Translations under genes and position numbers: made by a program
In this document: in pieces, positions 25,488 to 35,552 of the stretch
Layout: each line of letters starts with the position of its first letter
Numbering within the stretch: position 1 is the stretch's first letter
The notes under the pieces: model-generated
What the model saw: only the letters and a program-made list of their open reading frames with translations
Database searches by the model: none
Told to the model about the DNA's origin: nothing
Assembly (NCBI GenBank): GCA_016866235.1
Contig: VGMW01000002.1
Coordinates: forward strand, 186,001-250,000
Direction of reading: 5' to 3'
Origin: Bacteroidota bacterium
Lineage (GTDB): Bacteria; Bacteroidota; Bacteroidia; Cytophagales; Cyclobacteriaceae
Length of the DNA stretch: 64,000 nucleotides

Positions 25488-26749
25488 TGTAAAAAGGAGT
25501 AGATGCCTAAATAGGTGAAAGCCCCGGCGAAGTAACCGATCAGCGCAATTAAGCTCACTCTTTTCAGGTACCAGATAAAATCGATTTTCTCCATTCCCAT
25601 TACCGCGACACCCGCAGCAGACCCGATGATGAGTATGCTTCCGCCGGTCCCCGCACAATAAGCAAGGTATTCCCAAATGAAGCTATCCATCGGATAGGTT
25701 TCCAAAGAGTACATACCCATGCTTGCTGCGACAAGCGGAACGTTGTCGATGATCGCAGATAAAATTCCTATCATGGTAACGATAACCGCCTGACTTCCGA
25801 GTGCCTTATCCAACCATGCAGCGAAAACTGAGAGGATGTGCATAGACTCCAATGCACCAACAGCCAAAAGAATTCCAAGAAAGAAAAGAACGCTTGATGA
25901 ATCGATGCGGGACAATGCACCCGCAGCTGAAAGCGGTTTTCTGGACGCCTCGTCAGCTTCCGGGTTAATAAATTCAGACACTACCCATAATACGCCCAGC
26001 CCTAACAACATGCCAAGGTAAGGGGGTAAATGGGTAACGGTTTTAAACACTGGCACGAAAATCAGTGCCCCGATCCCTAGAATAAGCATGGTGCTGCTGC
26101 CTCTTGGTGGTGCTTCACCATTTCCATTTTCCTGTATCGTACCCAGTTCTCCTTTCATGGTAAAGCTTAAAAAGATGAGAGGAACAGCCATACAAATTAC
26201 GCTGGGTATAAAAAGAACTTTCATGATGGCAGCTGTGCTGATTTGTCCACCGATCCAAAGCATGGTGGTCGTCACATCACCAATAGGGGTCCAGGCACCT
26301 CCGGCGTTTGCGGCGATAACAATCATACCCGCAAAAAACATTCGCATGTCTTTGTTGGGGATCAGTTTTCTGATCAGGCTGACCATCACAATGGAGGTGG
26401 TGAGGTTGTCCAGGATACCGGAAAGAATAAATGTTACCCAGCAGATGATCCAAAGAAGGGTCACTGCATTTTTTGTTCTGATTTTATCGGTGATAATTCT
26501 GAAGCCCTGGTAGGCGTCCACCAATTCCACGATGGTCATTGCGCCCAGCAGAAAGAAAAGGATCTCTGCAATTTTACTTAAGTGGTGTCCAAGTTCTTCG
26601 CCAACGCGCTCTTCTCCACTAAATGAAAAAATAGTCCAGCACAGCACGCCGGTGAGTAGGGCCGTAGCGGTTTTATTAATCCTGATGGGGTGCTCAAGTG
26701 CGATGGCTATGTAGCCGACAACAAACACCAGAATAACAGAAAATTCCAT
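25484..26749 (-). CDS. nhaD: NhaD-type Na+/H+ antiporter
   Basis: An inner-membrane antiporter that exports Na+ (or Li+) in exchange for H+. The 421-residue protein has about eleven hydrophobic segments and the family-typical blocks FFLLGAMTIVELVDAYQGF, LSGILDNLTTSIVMVSL and AGGAWTPIGDVTTTMLWIGG; SAIIDNVPLVAASMGMYSL near the C-terminus repeats the Asp-Asn motif. The pattern matches NhaD in Bacteroidota and gamma-proteobacteria. It appears monocistronic; 115 bases separate it from the aspartate kinase gene and hold no clear feature. Confidence 0.92.
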   Translation of the reverse strand: MEFSVILVFVVGYIAIALEHPIRINKTATALLTGVLCWTIFSFSGEERVGEELGHHLSKIAEILFFLLGAMTIVELVDAYQGFRIITDKIRTKNAVTLLWIICWVTFILSGILDNLTTSIVMVSLIRKLIPNKDMRMFFAGMIVIAANAGGAWTPIGDVTTTMLWIGGQISTAAIMKVLFIPSVICMAVPLIFLSFTMKGELGTIQENGNGEAPPRGSSTMLILGIGALIFVPVFKTVTHLPPYLGMLLGLGVLWVVSEFINPEADEASRKPLSAAGALSRIDSSSVLFFLGILLAVGALESMHILSVFAAWLDKALGSQAVIVTMIGILSAIIDNVPLVAASMGMYSLETYPMDSFIWEYLAYCAGTGGSILIIGSAAGVAVMGMEKIDFIWYLKRVSLIALIGYFAGAFTYLGIYSFLH

Positions 26750-26864
26750 AAGGTGGGTTTGGGTAAAATTAACCTTTAAAATCTTTTATAAAAGCGCCTG
26801 CTGCAGGTAAAATTTATACCAGTGGGCTTAATACATGAGAATCGCAAGAAATTCCTGATGCGTT

Positions 26865-28211
26865 CTAGAGATTAAATAAACCTTCGTTCAAAAGTTGAAG
26901 GGTTTTCTCTTTCCACTTGGTTTCAATAAGTACTGAAATATTGTTTGGACTTCCTCCAAAGGAAACCATTCTTACCGGTACGGTTTTAAGGGCAGTGAAA
27001 ACTTTGCTGAGCACATCTTTATCTTCAGCCAATCGGTTTCCTACAATGCAAACAATGGTCTGATTGGAATCGGTTTCAATGGTTCCCATGGTCTTGAGTT
27101 CTTCAAGAATGCCTGGAAGATTTTTAGCGTCATCTATGGTTACGGATACAGCAATTTCCGAAGTCGTGATCATGTCGATCGGCGTCTTGAATTTTTCAAA
27201 CACTTCGAAAACTTTTCTTAAAAATCCGTAGGCCAGCAACATTCTTGAAGAGCGGATGCGCACTGCTGTGATCCCGTCTTTTGCTGCAATGGCTTTCACC
27301 CCTACGCTGGAAGAACTTTTGTCGCTTATCAGGGTGCCGAGCGCAGCTTCATCCATGGTGTTTTTTAATAGAACAGGAACGCCGTATTTCTGTGCCGGCA
27401 CTATGGTAGATGGATGCAGGATTTTAGCGCCAAAATAGGCAAGCTCTGAAGCCTCATCGAATGTCAATGCCGCAATCGGGATGGTCTTATTAACTACACG
27501 CGGGTCATTGTTGTGCATGCCGTCGATGTCGGTCCAAATTTGAACCTCACTGGCGCGAATGGCGGCGCCAATCAGGGAGGCGGTGTAATCGCTTCCTCCG
27601 CGTTTCAGGTTATCGATTTCATTGAGGTGGTTTCGGCAGATGTACCCTTGAGTGATCAGGATGTCCACCGACTGCATGGTATCCAACAAGGGTGAAATCC
27701 GTGAACTGATTTTATCCAGTTCAGGTTCCTGATTTTCATCGATGGACATAAAATGAAGTGCGGGCAGAAGTCTTGCCGGTACTTTTATTTCCTGGAGGTG
27801 GTGATAAAACAACTCTGTAGACATCAGTTCTCCCTGTGCAAGAAGCTCCCGATAGGTTCGGTCGTCATGTTGATAAGAGCCCGGGCTGCCGGCAGAGAGC
27901 AATCTGAACAAACTGAAATACCGGCTTATTATTTCCTGTCCAATGGCCTTGAAGGCATCTATAACGTACAAATCATCGGTGAATTTTCGGTAGTGATCCT
28001 CCAATGCTTCAATTTCCTTAGCGGCATCCTGAGGTTTGTTTGCAACCAAGGCGTCACCAAGCCGAACCAATGCGTTGGTGGTTCCGCTTAATGCCGACAA
28101 TACAACTATTTTTCTTCCGGGAGTTTGCTGAAGCAAGCCAGCAATGGTTCTCATCCGTTCCGGCTTGCCTACAGAGGTGCCGCCAAACTTCATTACGATC
28201 ATACCAGTCAT
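26865..28211 (-). CDS. lysC: Aspartate kinase (monofunctional)
   Basis: It phosphorylates aspartate, the first step to lysine, threonine and methionine. The protein is about 448 residues: kinase motif VMKFGGTSVG at the start, GGSDYTASLIGAAI, WTDIDGMHNNDPRVV, TFDEASELAYFGAKILHPSTI, and two C-terminal ACT domains (AVRIRSSRMLLAYGFLRKVF and IVCIVGNRLAEDKDVLSKVF) that would bind an effector such as lysine. There is no homoserine dehydrogenase part. I start at 28211; ATGs at 28202 and 28193 also precede the conserved motif. The gene stands alone. Confidence 0.95.
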   Translation of the reverse strand: MTGMIVMKFGGTSVGKPERMRTIAGLLQQTPGRKIVVLSALSGTTNALVRLGDALVANKPQDAAKEIEALEDHYRKFTDDLYVIDAFKAIGQEIISRYFSLFRLLSAGSPGSYQHDDRTYRELLAQGELMSTELFYHHLQEIKVPARLLPALHFMSIDENQEPELDKISSRISPLLDTMQSVDILITQGYICRNHLNEIDNLKRGGSDYTASLIGAAIRASEVQIWTDIDGMHNNDPRVVNKTIPIAALTFDEASELAYFGAKILHPSTIVPAQKYGVPVLLKNTMDEAALGTLISDKSSSSVGVKAIAAKDGITAVRIRSSRMLLAYGFLRKVFEVFEKFKTPIDMITTSEIAVSVTIDDAKNLPGILEELKTMGTIETDSNQTIVCIVGNRLAEDKDVLSKVFTALKTVPVRMVSFGGSPNNISVLIETKWKEKTLQLLNEGLFNL

Positions 28212-28304
28212 CTTAAGGCCGCAAAGATTATGGGCCAATGTCAGATATCAAAAAATCAAGTCGTCTATTTCCCCTTAACAAACGTTCGATCAAACGGATT
28301 TCAA

Positions 28305-30761
28305 TCAATCGTCGTCTTCTCCCTCTTCTTCTTTGCCGGCCCGGAAAAATGCTGAGTAGCGAGGGGCAGGATAGGGGCGGTCTCCTTTTATGGCGTACCA
28401 CAAAACGCGGTTGAAGTCATCGTCCGGTGCGCTATCTTCTTTCAGGAAATTGAATTGTTCACTTTTTCTCTGCCATTCGTTACGGGCAGTATTCACTGCT
28501 CCAAGGTTTGTCATTGGCTCGATGGATTGAAAAGTGCCAAGATTAACCTCCTCCGTAAAGCATCTCCACAATGGTTCAGCTGCGGCATCGTATTGACTCA
28601 TGGGTGGCAAGCCAAGGATGAGTTCAATGGTCCTAAGTATAGAAGCTGTTGAATACATTGTATGATCTACGAAATTTCTTTTCACCTGGCCTCCGGCGAT
28701 GTACAAGGTGCTGCGGTGCGCATCGACGTGGTCTGGCCCGTTTTGGGCATCATCTTCGGTGATAAACACCACTGATTCCTTCCAAATCGGGCTTTTGCTT
28801 AGGTACTCCACAAATAATCCTGTGGCGTAATCATTGTCTGCGACATGCGCTTCCGGGGTTGGTCTTCCCAGTCGTAATCCCTCGGTATGGTCATTAATAA
28901 AACGAACCGTATTTAAGCGCGGCACTGCACCGATGCGCAGCAGTGAATCAAAATCTTTTCGCCATTGATGAAACCGCACAGTGTCAAGCACCGATTCATC
29001 CCATGGCGTATAGCTTTTACAAAAATGTCCTTCAAGTGATTCGATGTTGGCTTTTTTGTCATCGGCAAATTCACCATAGGTTCGATAGCTGACCCCGGCA
29101 CGTTTGCAGAAATCCCAAATGAATCCATTTTTGTTGTTGGCTATCCTTCTTTGCCCCTCACCGCCATAACCACCGCCACGGCTGCCGTAAGAAGTTGGCC
29201 AAGTTTTTTCAAGGTAATCTGTTGCGTAGGCCCCCATGCTCCAATTGTGGCCATCAGCACTCACTTCACCATTCACATAAAAATTATCCAACAACACAAA
29301 TTGTTCTGCAAGGGCATGTTGATTGGGTGTTACTTTTCTTCCGAACAACACCAAAGATGTATCGCCGTTTCCTTTTGGAAGGTCACCCAGCACCTGATCA
29401 TAGGTTCGGTTTTCCTTCAGCACGTAAAAGACATATTTGATGGGTGAGCCTTTGCGGTCAGGAGAAGGAATCGGATTGGAAGCTGCCCATTTCTTTTCAG
29501 TATTCTCAGATGGATTGAAAGGTGTATTCGCATAAACCATTGTTGACCAGCTGTTCAGCTTTTTTTCCTCTGGTATCCGGATAAAACTGAGGGTTCCTTT
29601 AAACAATCCGGCGATGTATTGCACTTCTTTTTTAGGGGCGTTGTCGCCCGCATGATGTGCAACCTTTTCTGTCCTTTTGGAAGGATTTGGTCCATCCGGA
29701 TTTGGTAGGCTGGTGAAACCTTTGGCATTGACCACCAAAAGATTTTTGCCAACACTTCTGACTACAGTTGGATACCATCCTACCGGAATGAATCCGCGGC
29801 TTTTTGCTTTGCCGGGGTCTGTGACATCGTAGACAGCAACACAATTGTTATCGGCATTGGCGATGAATAATGATTTTCCATCTCCGGAAAGGGCAACACT
29901 ATTAGTAGTAGAACCACTTGGTGAATTGGGATAGAGCGCTGAATTGAGTACTGCCTTTTCTCTTCCTCCGGCCAGGTCGACTACGGATACGGAGTTATCA
30001 TTGGCATTGGCCACATAGAGCAATTTCCCAGCCCTACTCAGCACCATATCGTTGGGGTTATCACCTACCTTGATTCTTTGTTCGATGAGCAAACTGCCGG
30101 TGTTCACCACCACCACTTCATCACAACCCCAGCAAGACACATAAATTTTCTTTTGGTCTGGTGAAAGCAGACAGGTATAGGCCTCTGCGCCCAGATCAAT
30201 TTTGGAAATAATTTTTTTGGATGAGAGGCTTAAGACATACAGTGCATTGTCTTCCCGGGTGGCGGCATACAATCGGTCTGACTTTTCGTCAACTGCAATG
30301 CCGGCAACAGAAATTTTTTCGGGCCATGGTTTTCCTAATCTGAGTGTATCGGTGGGTAAAAGTTTACCACCTTCCGTTTTGTACCGAATCACCCAGTTGT
30401 CATTTCCGCCAGAGGCAAACAGATCGTTGGAGATTTCACCAAAGGAAAGTCCAAGCCACGATTTGCCGATGGTTCTTGTGTCGAGTATCTGTTGTTTTTG
30501 AAGATCAATGAGCTGAATGGTTTGTGTGCTTTGACCATTGTTGGTCACCGCACCCATTTTACCATTTGGTGAGATGATCAGGTTGAGTGGAAGATCGCCA
30601 AGCGTAATCGATTTCCCCTGAGGTGTCAGGCTCCAACCGTTTGGAAGGAGTACACGATCAGGGTCTGAGGTTTTACCGGGAAGGACAACTTTAGTTGGCT
30701 GCCCGAAAAGAACCAGGGATGAAAATACCAGACAGCATGAAAGCAGGTGCCTCATAACCAT
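28305..30761 (-). CDS. Secreted YncE-like beta-propeller / phosphoesterase fusion
   Basis: An exported protein of 818 residues with two parts. After the signal peptide (HLLSCCLVFSSLVLFGQ) residues about 45-360 form a seven-bladed YVTN/YncE-type propeller (for example LSPDQKKIYVSCWGCDEVVV, KLLYVANANDNSVSVVDL). Residues about 430-800 are a phosphoesterase of the PF04185/alkaline-phosphatase superfamily: KYVFYVLKENRTYDQVLGD, FYVNGEVSADGHNWSMGAY, VVFITEDDAQNGPDHVDAHR. Such fusions occur in Bacteroidota; the phosphate ester acted on is unknown. The C-terminus is acidic (KEEEGEDDD). The moaD-like gene ends 28 bases upstream. Confidence 0.88.
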   Translation of the reverse strand: MVMRHLLSCCLVFSSLVLFGQPTKVVLPGKTSDPDRVLLPNGWSLTPQGKSITLGDLPLNLIISPNGKMGAVTNNGQSTQTIQLIDLQKQQILDTRTIGKSWLGLSFGEISNDLFASGGNDNWVIRYKTEGGKLLPTDTLRLGKPWPEKISVAGIAVDEKSDRLYAATREDNALYVLSLSSKKIISKIDLGAEAYTCLLSPDQKKIYVSCWGCDEVVVVNTGSLLIEQRIKVGDNPNDMVLSRAGKLLYVANANDNSVSVVDLAGGREKAVLNSALYPNSPSGSTTNSVALSGDGKSLFIANADNNCVAVYDVTDPGKAKSRGFIPVGWYPTVVRSVGKNLLVVNAKGFTSLPNPDGPNPSKRTEKVAHHAGDNAPKKEVQYIAGLFKGTLSFIRIPEEKKLNSWSTMVYANTPFNPSENTEKKWAASNPIPSPDRKGSPIKYVFYVLKENRTYDQVLGDLPKGNGDTSLVLFGRKVTPNQHALAEQFVLLDNFYVNGEVSADGHNWSMGAYATDYLEKTWPTSYGSRGGGYGGEGQRRIANNKNGFIWDFCKRAGVSYRTYGEFADDKKANIESLEGHFCKSYTPWDESVLDTVRFHQWRKDFDSLLRIGAVPRLNTVRFINDHTEGLRLGRPTPEAHVADNDYATGLFVEYLSKSPIWKESVVFITEDDAQNGPDHVDAHRSTLYIAGGQVKRNFVDHTMYSTASILRTIELILGLPPMSQYDAAAEPLWRCFTEEVNLGTFQSIEPMTNLGAVNTARNEWQRKSEQFNFLKEDSAPDDDFNRVLWYAIKGDRPYPAPRYSAFFRAGKEEEGEDDD

Positions 30762-30789
30762 AGAATCATTGGATTAGAAATTTTAACAA

Positions 30790-31029
30790 TCAGCCACCGC
30801 TGACCGGTGGTATGATGACCACTTCATCATTTTCGTTCAGCCCAAAATGATCTTCTCTGTAGTTCTCCTGTACGGCGAATGAAAGTGAGCGAAGTCGTGC
30901 AAATTCCGGAAAGGTTTCGACGAGCTGATCTTTTAACTGTCCGACGGTTAGGCCTTCAAATTCGAACGGCAGGTTTCTGCTGCCCAGAATTTCTTTGGCT
31001 ATTCCGAATGCTACAAGCCTGACCTTCAT
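30790..31029 (-). CDS. moaD: MoaD/ThiS family sulfur-carrier protein
   Basis: A 79-residue ubiquitin-fold protein ending in Gly-Gly (VVIIPPVSGG), the site where sulfur is carried as a thiocarboxylate. The length, opening MKVRLVAFGIAKEILGS and C-terminal PPVSGG fit MoaD, the small subunit of molybdopterin synthase; a ThiS-like or other carrier role cannot be excluded. No moaE, moaA or other cofactor gene is in the window, so its partner must be elsewhere. It lies between the SPOR gene and the propeller-phosphoesterase. Confidence 0.82.
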   Translation of the reverse strand: MKVRLVAFGIAKEILGSRNLPFEFEGLTVGQLKDQLVETFPEFARLRSLSFAVQENYREDHFGLNENDEVVIIPPVSGG

Positions 31030-31067
31030 CTCTGAAATGCTATTGAAAGGCCCAAGCCAGGCTAAAA

Positions 31068-31739
31068 CTATTTGGTAGGATTTTCGGTCACAATCTGATC
31101 AAGGACATCCTTGATTTCGATTCTTTTTCCATCGCGGTAAGGAACAATCCAGGCGTCTTTCACGCCCATTTCCCTCATGTACTTTTTGAACGTATCAGCT
31201 TCCCAGTAATTTCTGAAGACGCCGATGTTGATTCGTTGTGGTTCGGTTGATTCTTTTCCAACCTCTCCGCCAAAGTTCGGGTTGTTGTCAAAGTATTTGG
31301 AAAGATCCTTGTTGGTGAATGCGCCAACCTGAACTTTGAAAACAAGACCAGAGATCACATCATTTTTAACGGGTTGTGCTGTTCGGCCCGCAGCCTTGGT
31401 GTCGGCGGTGCTGATCATTCCACTTTTATACTTTTCCAATTCCGCTTTGGTTGCCGCCAGGTCTACCCGCATTCTTGAAAGCTGTTCTTCCAGCTCAGAA
31501 ATTTTATCATCTTTTCCTGCTGCTGCAGCTTTCATGGAATTATTTTCCCCGGCAAGGTTTACGGCTTTTTCTTCAGCCGCCGTCTTATCGTCCACCAGCT
31601 GTTTAAGCTGATCTGGGGCTTTTACATATTCTTTGGCTTTCGCCTTCCAGGCAGCTTTTTCCTTCTTGGTCATCTGTGCGAAAAGGTCGCCTGCGGAGAT
31701 GCCCACGATTAGACAAATGCAAAAAATTCCACGTTTCAT
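31068..31739 (-). CDS. Secreted coiled-coil protein with SPOR-like C-terminus
   Basis: A 223-residue periplasmic protein. The signal peptide (MKRGIFCICLIVGISAGDLFA) is followed by a charged helical region (about residues 25-115, Lys-, Ala- and Glu-rich, with KISELEEQLSRMRVDLAA) likely to be a coiled coil, and a C-terminal domain resembling SPOR: VFKVQVGAFTNKDLSKYF, RINIGVFRNYWEADTFKKYM, KDAWIVPYRDGKRI. SPOR domains bind peptidoglycan lacking stem peptides. It may therefore tether to the cell wall, but its partner is unknown. Confidence 0.78.
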   Translation of the reverse strand: MKRGIFCICLIVGISAGDLFAQMTKKEKAAWKAKAKEYVKAPDQLKQLVDDKTAAEEKAVNLAGENNSMKAAAAGKDDKISELEEQLSRMRVDLAATKAELEKYKSGMISTADTKAAGRTAQPVKNDVISGLVFKVQVGAFTNKDLSKYFDNNPNFGGEVGKESTEPQRINIGVFRNYWEADTFKKYMREMGVKDAWIVPYRDGKRIEIKDVLDQIVTENPTK

Positions 31740-31793
31740 AGGTTCAACTTTGAAATAAGCTATCGAAAGTAAGAAAAAATGCCGAGTCCTTGC

Positions 31794-33179
31794 TCAGACC
31801 ATCTTTTCAGGACGCACCCATTGATCAAACTGTTCAGAAGTTACCAGCCCCAGTTCAATGGCTGCTTCCCTGAGCGTTTTATTCTCTTTGTGGGCTTTCT
31901 TGGCAATTTTTGCCGCGTTCTCATAACCAATGTGTGTATTCAAAGACGTGACCAACATCAGCGAATTTTCCATGTGTTTTTTGATGACGTCCAGATTGGG
32001 CTCAATACCCTTTGCGCATTTCTCTTCAAAGGAAACGCAGGCATCACCGATTAACCGGGCAGATTGTAAAACATTGGCTGCGATAACCGGCTTGAATACA
32101 TTAAGTTCAAAGTGACCGGTTGCGCCACCCACTGAAACAGCAACATCATTGCCCATAACCTGTGCACAAACCATGGTGAGTGCCTCCGGCTGTGTAGGGT
32201 TCACCTTACCGGGCATAATGGAGGAGCCTGGCTCGTTGTCCGGAATAACAATTTCACCGATCCCGCTTCTTGGTCCGGAACTAAGCATGCGTATGTCGTT
32301 GGCAATTTTCATTAACGCCACGGCAGCGCGTTTCAATGCGCCGGAAAGCTCGACCATTGCATCGTGTGCCGCCAATGCTTCGAATTTATTCGGAGCAGTT
32401 ATGAATGGATATCCGGTTAGGGCAGCAATTTTTGAGGCCACCAACGTATCGTAACCCTTAGGCGCATTCAATCCAGTCCCAACTGCAGTTCCCCCAAGTG
32501 CCAGTTCGCGAACAGCCTCCAATGCATTATCAATTGCCCGAAGGCTGTTGTCCAATTGTTGAACGTAGCCTGAAAACTCCTGCCCCAGCGTTAACGGTGT
32601 GGCATCCATAAAATGGGTTCGACCTATTTTAACGATGGATTGGTATTCCCCGGATTTTTTGGCCAACGTTTCACGCAATTTTTTTATACCTGGAATGGTC
32701 ACCTCTTTCACCTGACGGTAGGCGGCAATGTGCATGGCCGTTGGAAACGTATCGTTCGAGGATTGTGATTTATTAACGTCATCGTTAGGATGCAGCACCT
32801 TTTTTTCATCTGTTAGTTTTCCGCCGCTCAGCACGTGCGCCCGGTATGCGATCACCTCATTTACATTCATGTTGCTTTGCGTTCCGGATCCGGTTTGCCA
32901 GATCACCAATGGAAACTGATCATCAAGCTTATGATCAAGAATTTCATCACAGACTTTTGAAATCAGATTCATTTTTTCCTCGGACAATACACCTAGGTCG
33001 TGGTTGGCCTGAGCCGCTGCCTTTTTAAGAGAGGCAAAAGCATAGATGATCTCCTTTGGCATACTGGCCTCTGGACCGATTTTAAAATTATTCCTGGAGC
33101 GTTCGGTTTGAGCACCCCAAAATTTGTCTGCGGGGACTTTTACCTCCCCCATCGTATCCTTTTCTATTCTGAATTCCAT
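31794..33179 (-). CDS. fumC: Fumarate hydratase, class II
   Basis: It hydrates fumarate to L-malate in the TCA cycle, without an Fe-S cluster. The 461-residue protein shows [20 protein letters not shown] at the start, [50 protein letters not shown] and the family signature [13 protein letters not shown]. Length is normal (E. coli FumC 467). It looks monocistronic, with the S9 peptidase ending 74 bases upstream. Confidence 0.97.
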   Translation of the reverse strand: MEFRIEKDTMGEVKVPADKFWGAQTERSRNNFKIGPEASMPKEIIYAFASLKKAAAQANHDLGVLSEEKMNLISKVCDEILDHKLDDQFPLVIWQTGSGTQSNMNVNEVIAYRAHVLSGGKLTDEKKVLHPNDDVNKSQSSNDTFPTAMHIAAYRQVKEVTIPGIKKLRETLAKKSGEYQSIVKIGRTHFMDATPLTLGQEFSGYVQQLDNSLRAIDNALEAVRELALGGTAVGTGLNAPKGYDTLVASKIAALTGYPFITAPNKFEALAAHDAMVELSGALKRAAVALMKIANDIRMLSSGPRSGIGEIVIPDNEPGSSIMPGKVNPTQPEALTMVCAQVMGNDVAVSVGGATGHFELNVFKPVIAANVLQSARLIGDACVSFEEKCAKGIEPNLDVIKKHMENSLMLVTSLNTHIGYENAAKIAKKAHKENKTLREAAIELGLVTSEQFDQWVRPEKMV

Positions 33180-33253
33180 GATGCTGATGAGTTTAACAAT
33201 CCCGCGAAATTGTCAATTAATTTTCACATCTGCATCCGGCCCATTAATAGTGT

Positions 33254-35419
33254 TTAAGGTTTGGGATGATTGGCGTAGCGTTCAAAAAATTCAATGACAC
33301 GAAGCAAATGGTCCATCATCCTGCCGGGGTTTCCGCTTCGGGTCAATTCATGGCCCTCTTTTGGATAACGAATGTACTCCACGGGCTTGTTGAGGATTTT
33401 CAAACTCTTGTAAAGCATTTCAGATTGAATGACGCCGGTGCGCAAATCCTGATCGCCATGGATGATCAGCAATGGTGTATTGATTTTATCCACATAGTTT
33501 ATAGGGGAGTTCCTTTCCAGAATCTCTCCGATCCCAGGACTCCATGGATAACCGCCGAAGTGCGTTGGAATAAGTCTCCATGCATTTCCCTCTCCCATGA
33601 AGGTGGTTAGATCGTACACGCCGCGTTGGGCATTCGCTGCCTTAAATCGCTGGTCATGCCCAATAATCCAACTCACCATGTATCCTGCGTAACTACCGCC
33701 TTCTACAAAAAGCTGATTGGCATCCATCCAGCTGTGGTTCTTGAGTGCTTCATCCAGTGAGGACAGAATATCGCCAGCCGGCCCTGTGCCCCAGTCTTGA
33801 AAATTTCCCTTTTTGAATTTGTCGCCATAACCACCGCTGCCACGGGGATTACAATAAACAATGCCATATCCCCAACCTGCTTCGGTTTGAAATTCATGCC
33901 ACATGGAAAAAATGGCCGGCCCCCACATGGCAGATGGTCCGCCATGGATGTTCAGAATGACCGGGTACTTACTTCCTGGTTTAAGTCCAATGGGTTCCAT
34001 CACCCAGTACTGCACCGGAGTGCCATCAGGTCTGGTAATCTGAAAAGCTTTTGGTTCACTCAAAGCTTTTTCTTTCACCCAGCCATTGAAAGCGGTTAAC
34101 ATGCGAATCGACTTATCCTTCAATTGGAATACACCTGCTTCCCAGGGTTCCTGCACGGTGGTTCGCACAAAGAAAATTTTATCGTTTGCCACCGTGAATT
34201 CATTGATGCCCGCTCCTGCGCCCATAAGCAATTCAGGTTTACTGCCACCGGCTGCAACTTGAAATACAGGAACGTAACCTTCTGACTCGGCTGAAAAGAA
34301 AATGGTTTTGCTGTCCGACGACCAGATGGAATTGTTCACATCCCGATCAAAGCCTGTGGTGATCTCGGTAGGAACGCCGCCGCGTGCGCTGACCACAGCC
34401 AGTTTTGTTGGTGGCGCATGCCTGTTGAGCATTGGTCTGAATCTGAAAAGAATTTTAGATCCATCGGGTGAGAACATAGGATTGTTCAGGTCGTTGTTTT
34501 CCCAATGAAGGAGTTCGGATGCAGTTTTTGTTCCTACCTCGATGACCCATATGTCGTTGTCTTCCTCCACATCAGGATGTTGATCCAATTTTTTAGAAGC
34601 ATAGACAATTGATTTTCCGTCTGGTGACCACTCTGCAGATTGATAATCCTGAAAACCTCCTGCTAGCAGTTCAGCCTTTGCATCTTTTTCAATTGGTTGA
34701 ATAAATAAATGCGTAAAATTTTCGTCAGGTTGTAAACCCAGTTCTGCCTGAATGTCTTGTCTAACCAGTACCCGTGGATTTCCTTCGCTTGCATTTTTAG
34801 CCAGCCAGAATCGAACGTCGGTGAGGTTTCCATCCGGGCTTCCGGCCAGTTTCTTCTTTTCATCAGGCTTCATGCCTTTGAAATTTGGTTCATCACCTGG
34901 TTGACGCCCTGGTCTTTCATAAGTCCATGGTATGTTTCCCTGAATACTGTGCCGGGGCACGGAAGATTGATAGAGAATTTTTTTACCATCGGGTGACCAC
35001 CGAGGTCTGGACGCGCCAAATTCTGCTTTGGTTAGCGGATAGGCTTCACCACCGTTTAAGGGCAGGATCCAGATCTGGGATCGGTCGTTGTCGGTCCGGG
35101 TGAATGCCAATGCAGTGCCATCCGGTGAAAATTGTGGGGTGCCGTCGTTGCGATCACCGAAGGTCAGTTGTTTGGGCGATTCCTTTCCGCTGAGGTCAAA
35201 AAGGTAAAGGTGTCTGGTGTAGTAGTATTCGTTGTCGTTCTTAACTGCTTTCCGATTTACCACGCCAGCGCCAAATTTACCATCGCGCGATGTGGTCATC
35301 TGATTGATTGTTACCAGACGCATCAGATCGCCTGCTTTTATTGGTGTTTTATCCTGTCCGAAGGAAAAGGTTCCTGGCAGAAACGCTGCCAGAATAATGA
35401 ATCGGATGAGCTGTTTCAT
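33254..35419 (-). CDS. Secreted S9-family prolyl oligopeptidase-like peptidase
   Basis: An exported serine peptidase of 721 residues that probably cuts short peptides after proline or as a dipeptidyl peptidase. A signal peptide (IRFIILAAFLPGTFSFG) is followed by a WD40/PD40-type propeller (about residues 50-420, with repeats such as PQFSPDGTALAFTRTDNDRS and SPDGKKILYQS) and an alpha/beta-hydrolase domain: NIHGGPSAMWG, nucleophile GGSYAGYM (Ser about 576), acid in HGDQDLRTG and His in PKEGHELTR. The layout is typical of S9 peptidases of Bacteroidota. It is monocistronic. Confidence 0.93.
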   Translation of the reverse strand: MKQLIRFIILAAFLPGTFSFGQDKTPIKAGDLMRLVTINQMTTSRDGKFGAGVVNRKAVKNDNEYYYTRHLYLFDLSGKESPKQLTFGDRNDGTPQFSPDGTALAFTRTDNDRSQIWILPLNGGEAYPLTKAEFGASRPRWSPDGKKILYQSSVPRHSIQGNIPWTYERPGRQPGDEPNFKGMKPDEKKKLAGSPDGNLTDVRFWLAKNASEGNPRVLVRQDIQAELGLQPDENFTHLFIQPIEKDAKAELLAGGFQDYQSAEWSPDGKSIVYASKKLDQHPDVEEDNDIWVIEVGTKTASELLHWENNDLNNPMFSPDGSKILFRFRPMLNRHAPPTKLAVVSARGGVPTEITTGFDRDVNNSIWSSDSKTIFFSAESEGYVPVFQVAAGGSKPELLMGAGAGINEFTVANDKIFFVRTTVQEPWEAGVFQLKDKSIRMLTAFNGWVKEKALSEPKAFQITRPDGTPVQYWVMEPIGLKPGSKYPVILNIHGGPSAMWGPAIFSMWHEFQTEAGWGYGIVYCNPRGSGGYGDKFKKGNFQDWGTGPAGDILSSLDEALKNHSWMDANQLFVEGGSYAGYMVSWIIGHDQRFKAANAQRGVYDLTTFMGEGNAWRLIPTHFGGYPWSPGIGEILERNSPINYVDKINTPLLIIHGDQDLRTGVIQSEMLYKSLKILNKPVEYIRYPKEGHELTRSGNPGRMMDHLLRVIEFFERYANHPKP

Positions 35420-35537
35420 ATTCTTAAAAATGACTGGGAAGACAATTAAATGAATTTTTGGGTCAGCCTAAAGTATTTTCTTTTAATCAGTTTGATAATC
35501 CTTTTGGCTGCCTAACCTTCTGACTAGCGGAAAAGCC

Positions 35538-35545
35538 TAATTTTG
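35538..35545 (+). promoter_or_regulatory. Candidate -7 element for DUF6702-tpiA-prmA
   Basis: TAATTTTG matches TAnnTTTG exactly, 8 bases ahead of the ATG at 35553. No TTTG lies at the usual -33 spacing. If used, the first message would have a very short leader. Confidence 0.4.
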
Positions 35546-35552
35546 CCGCGCT

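Noticed and set aside
26750-26864. Palindrome cttttataaaag and a Pst-like repeat between nhaD and lysC
   Set aside because: It is a short AT-rich palindrome without a T-tract or GC stem, so neither a terminator nor an operator can be supported.
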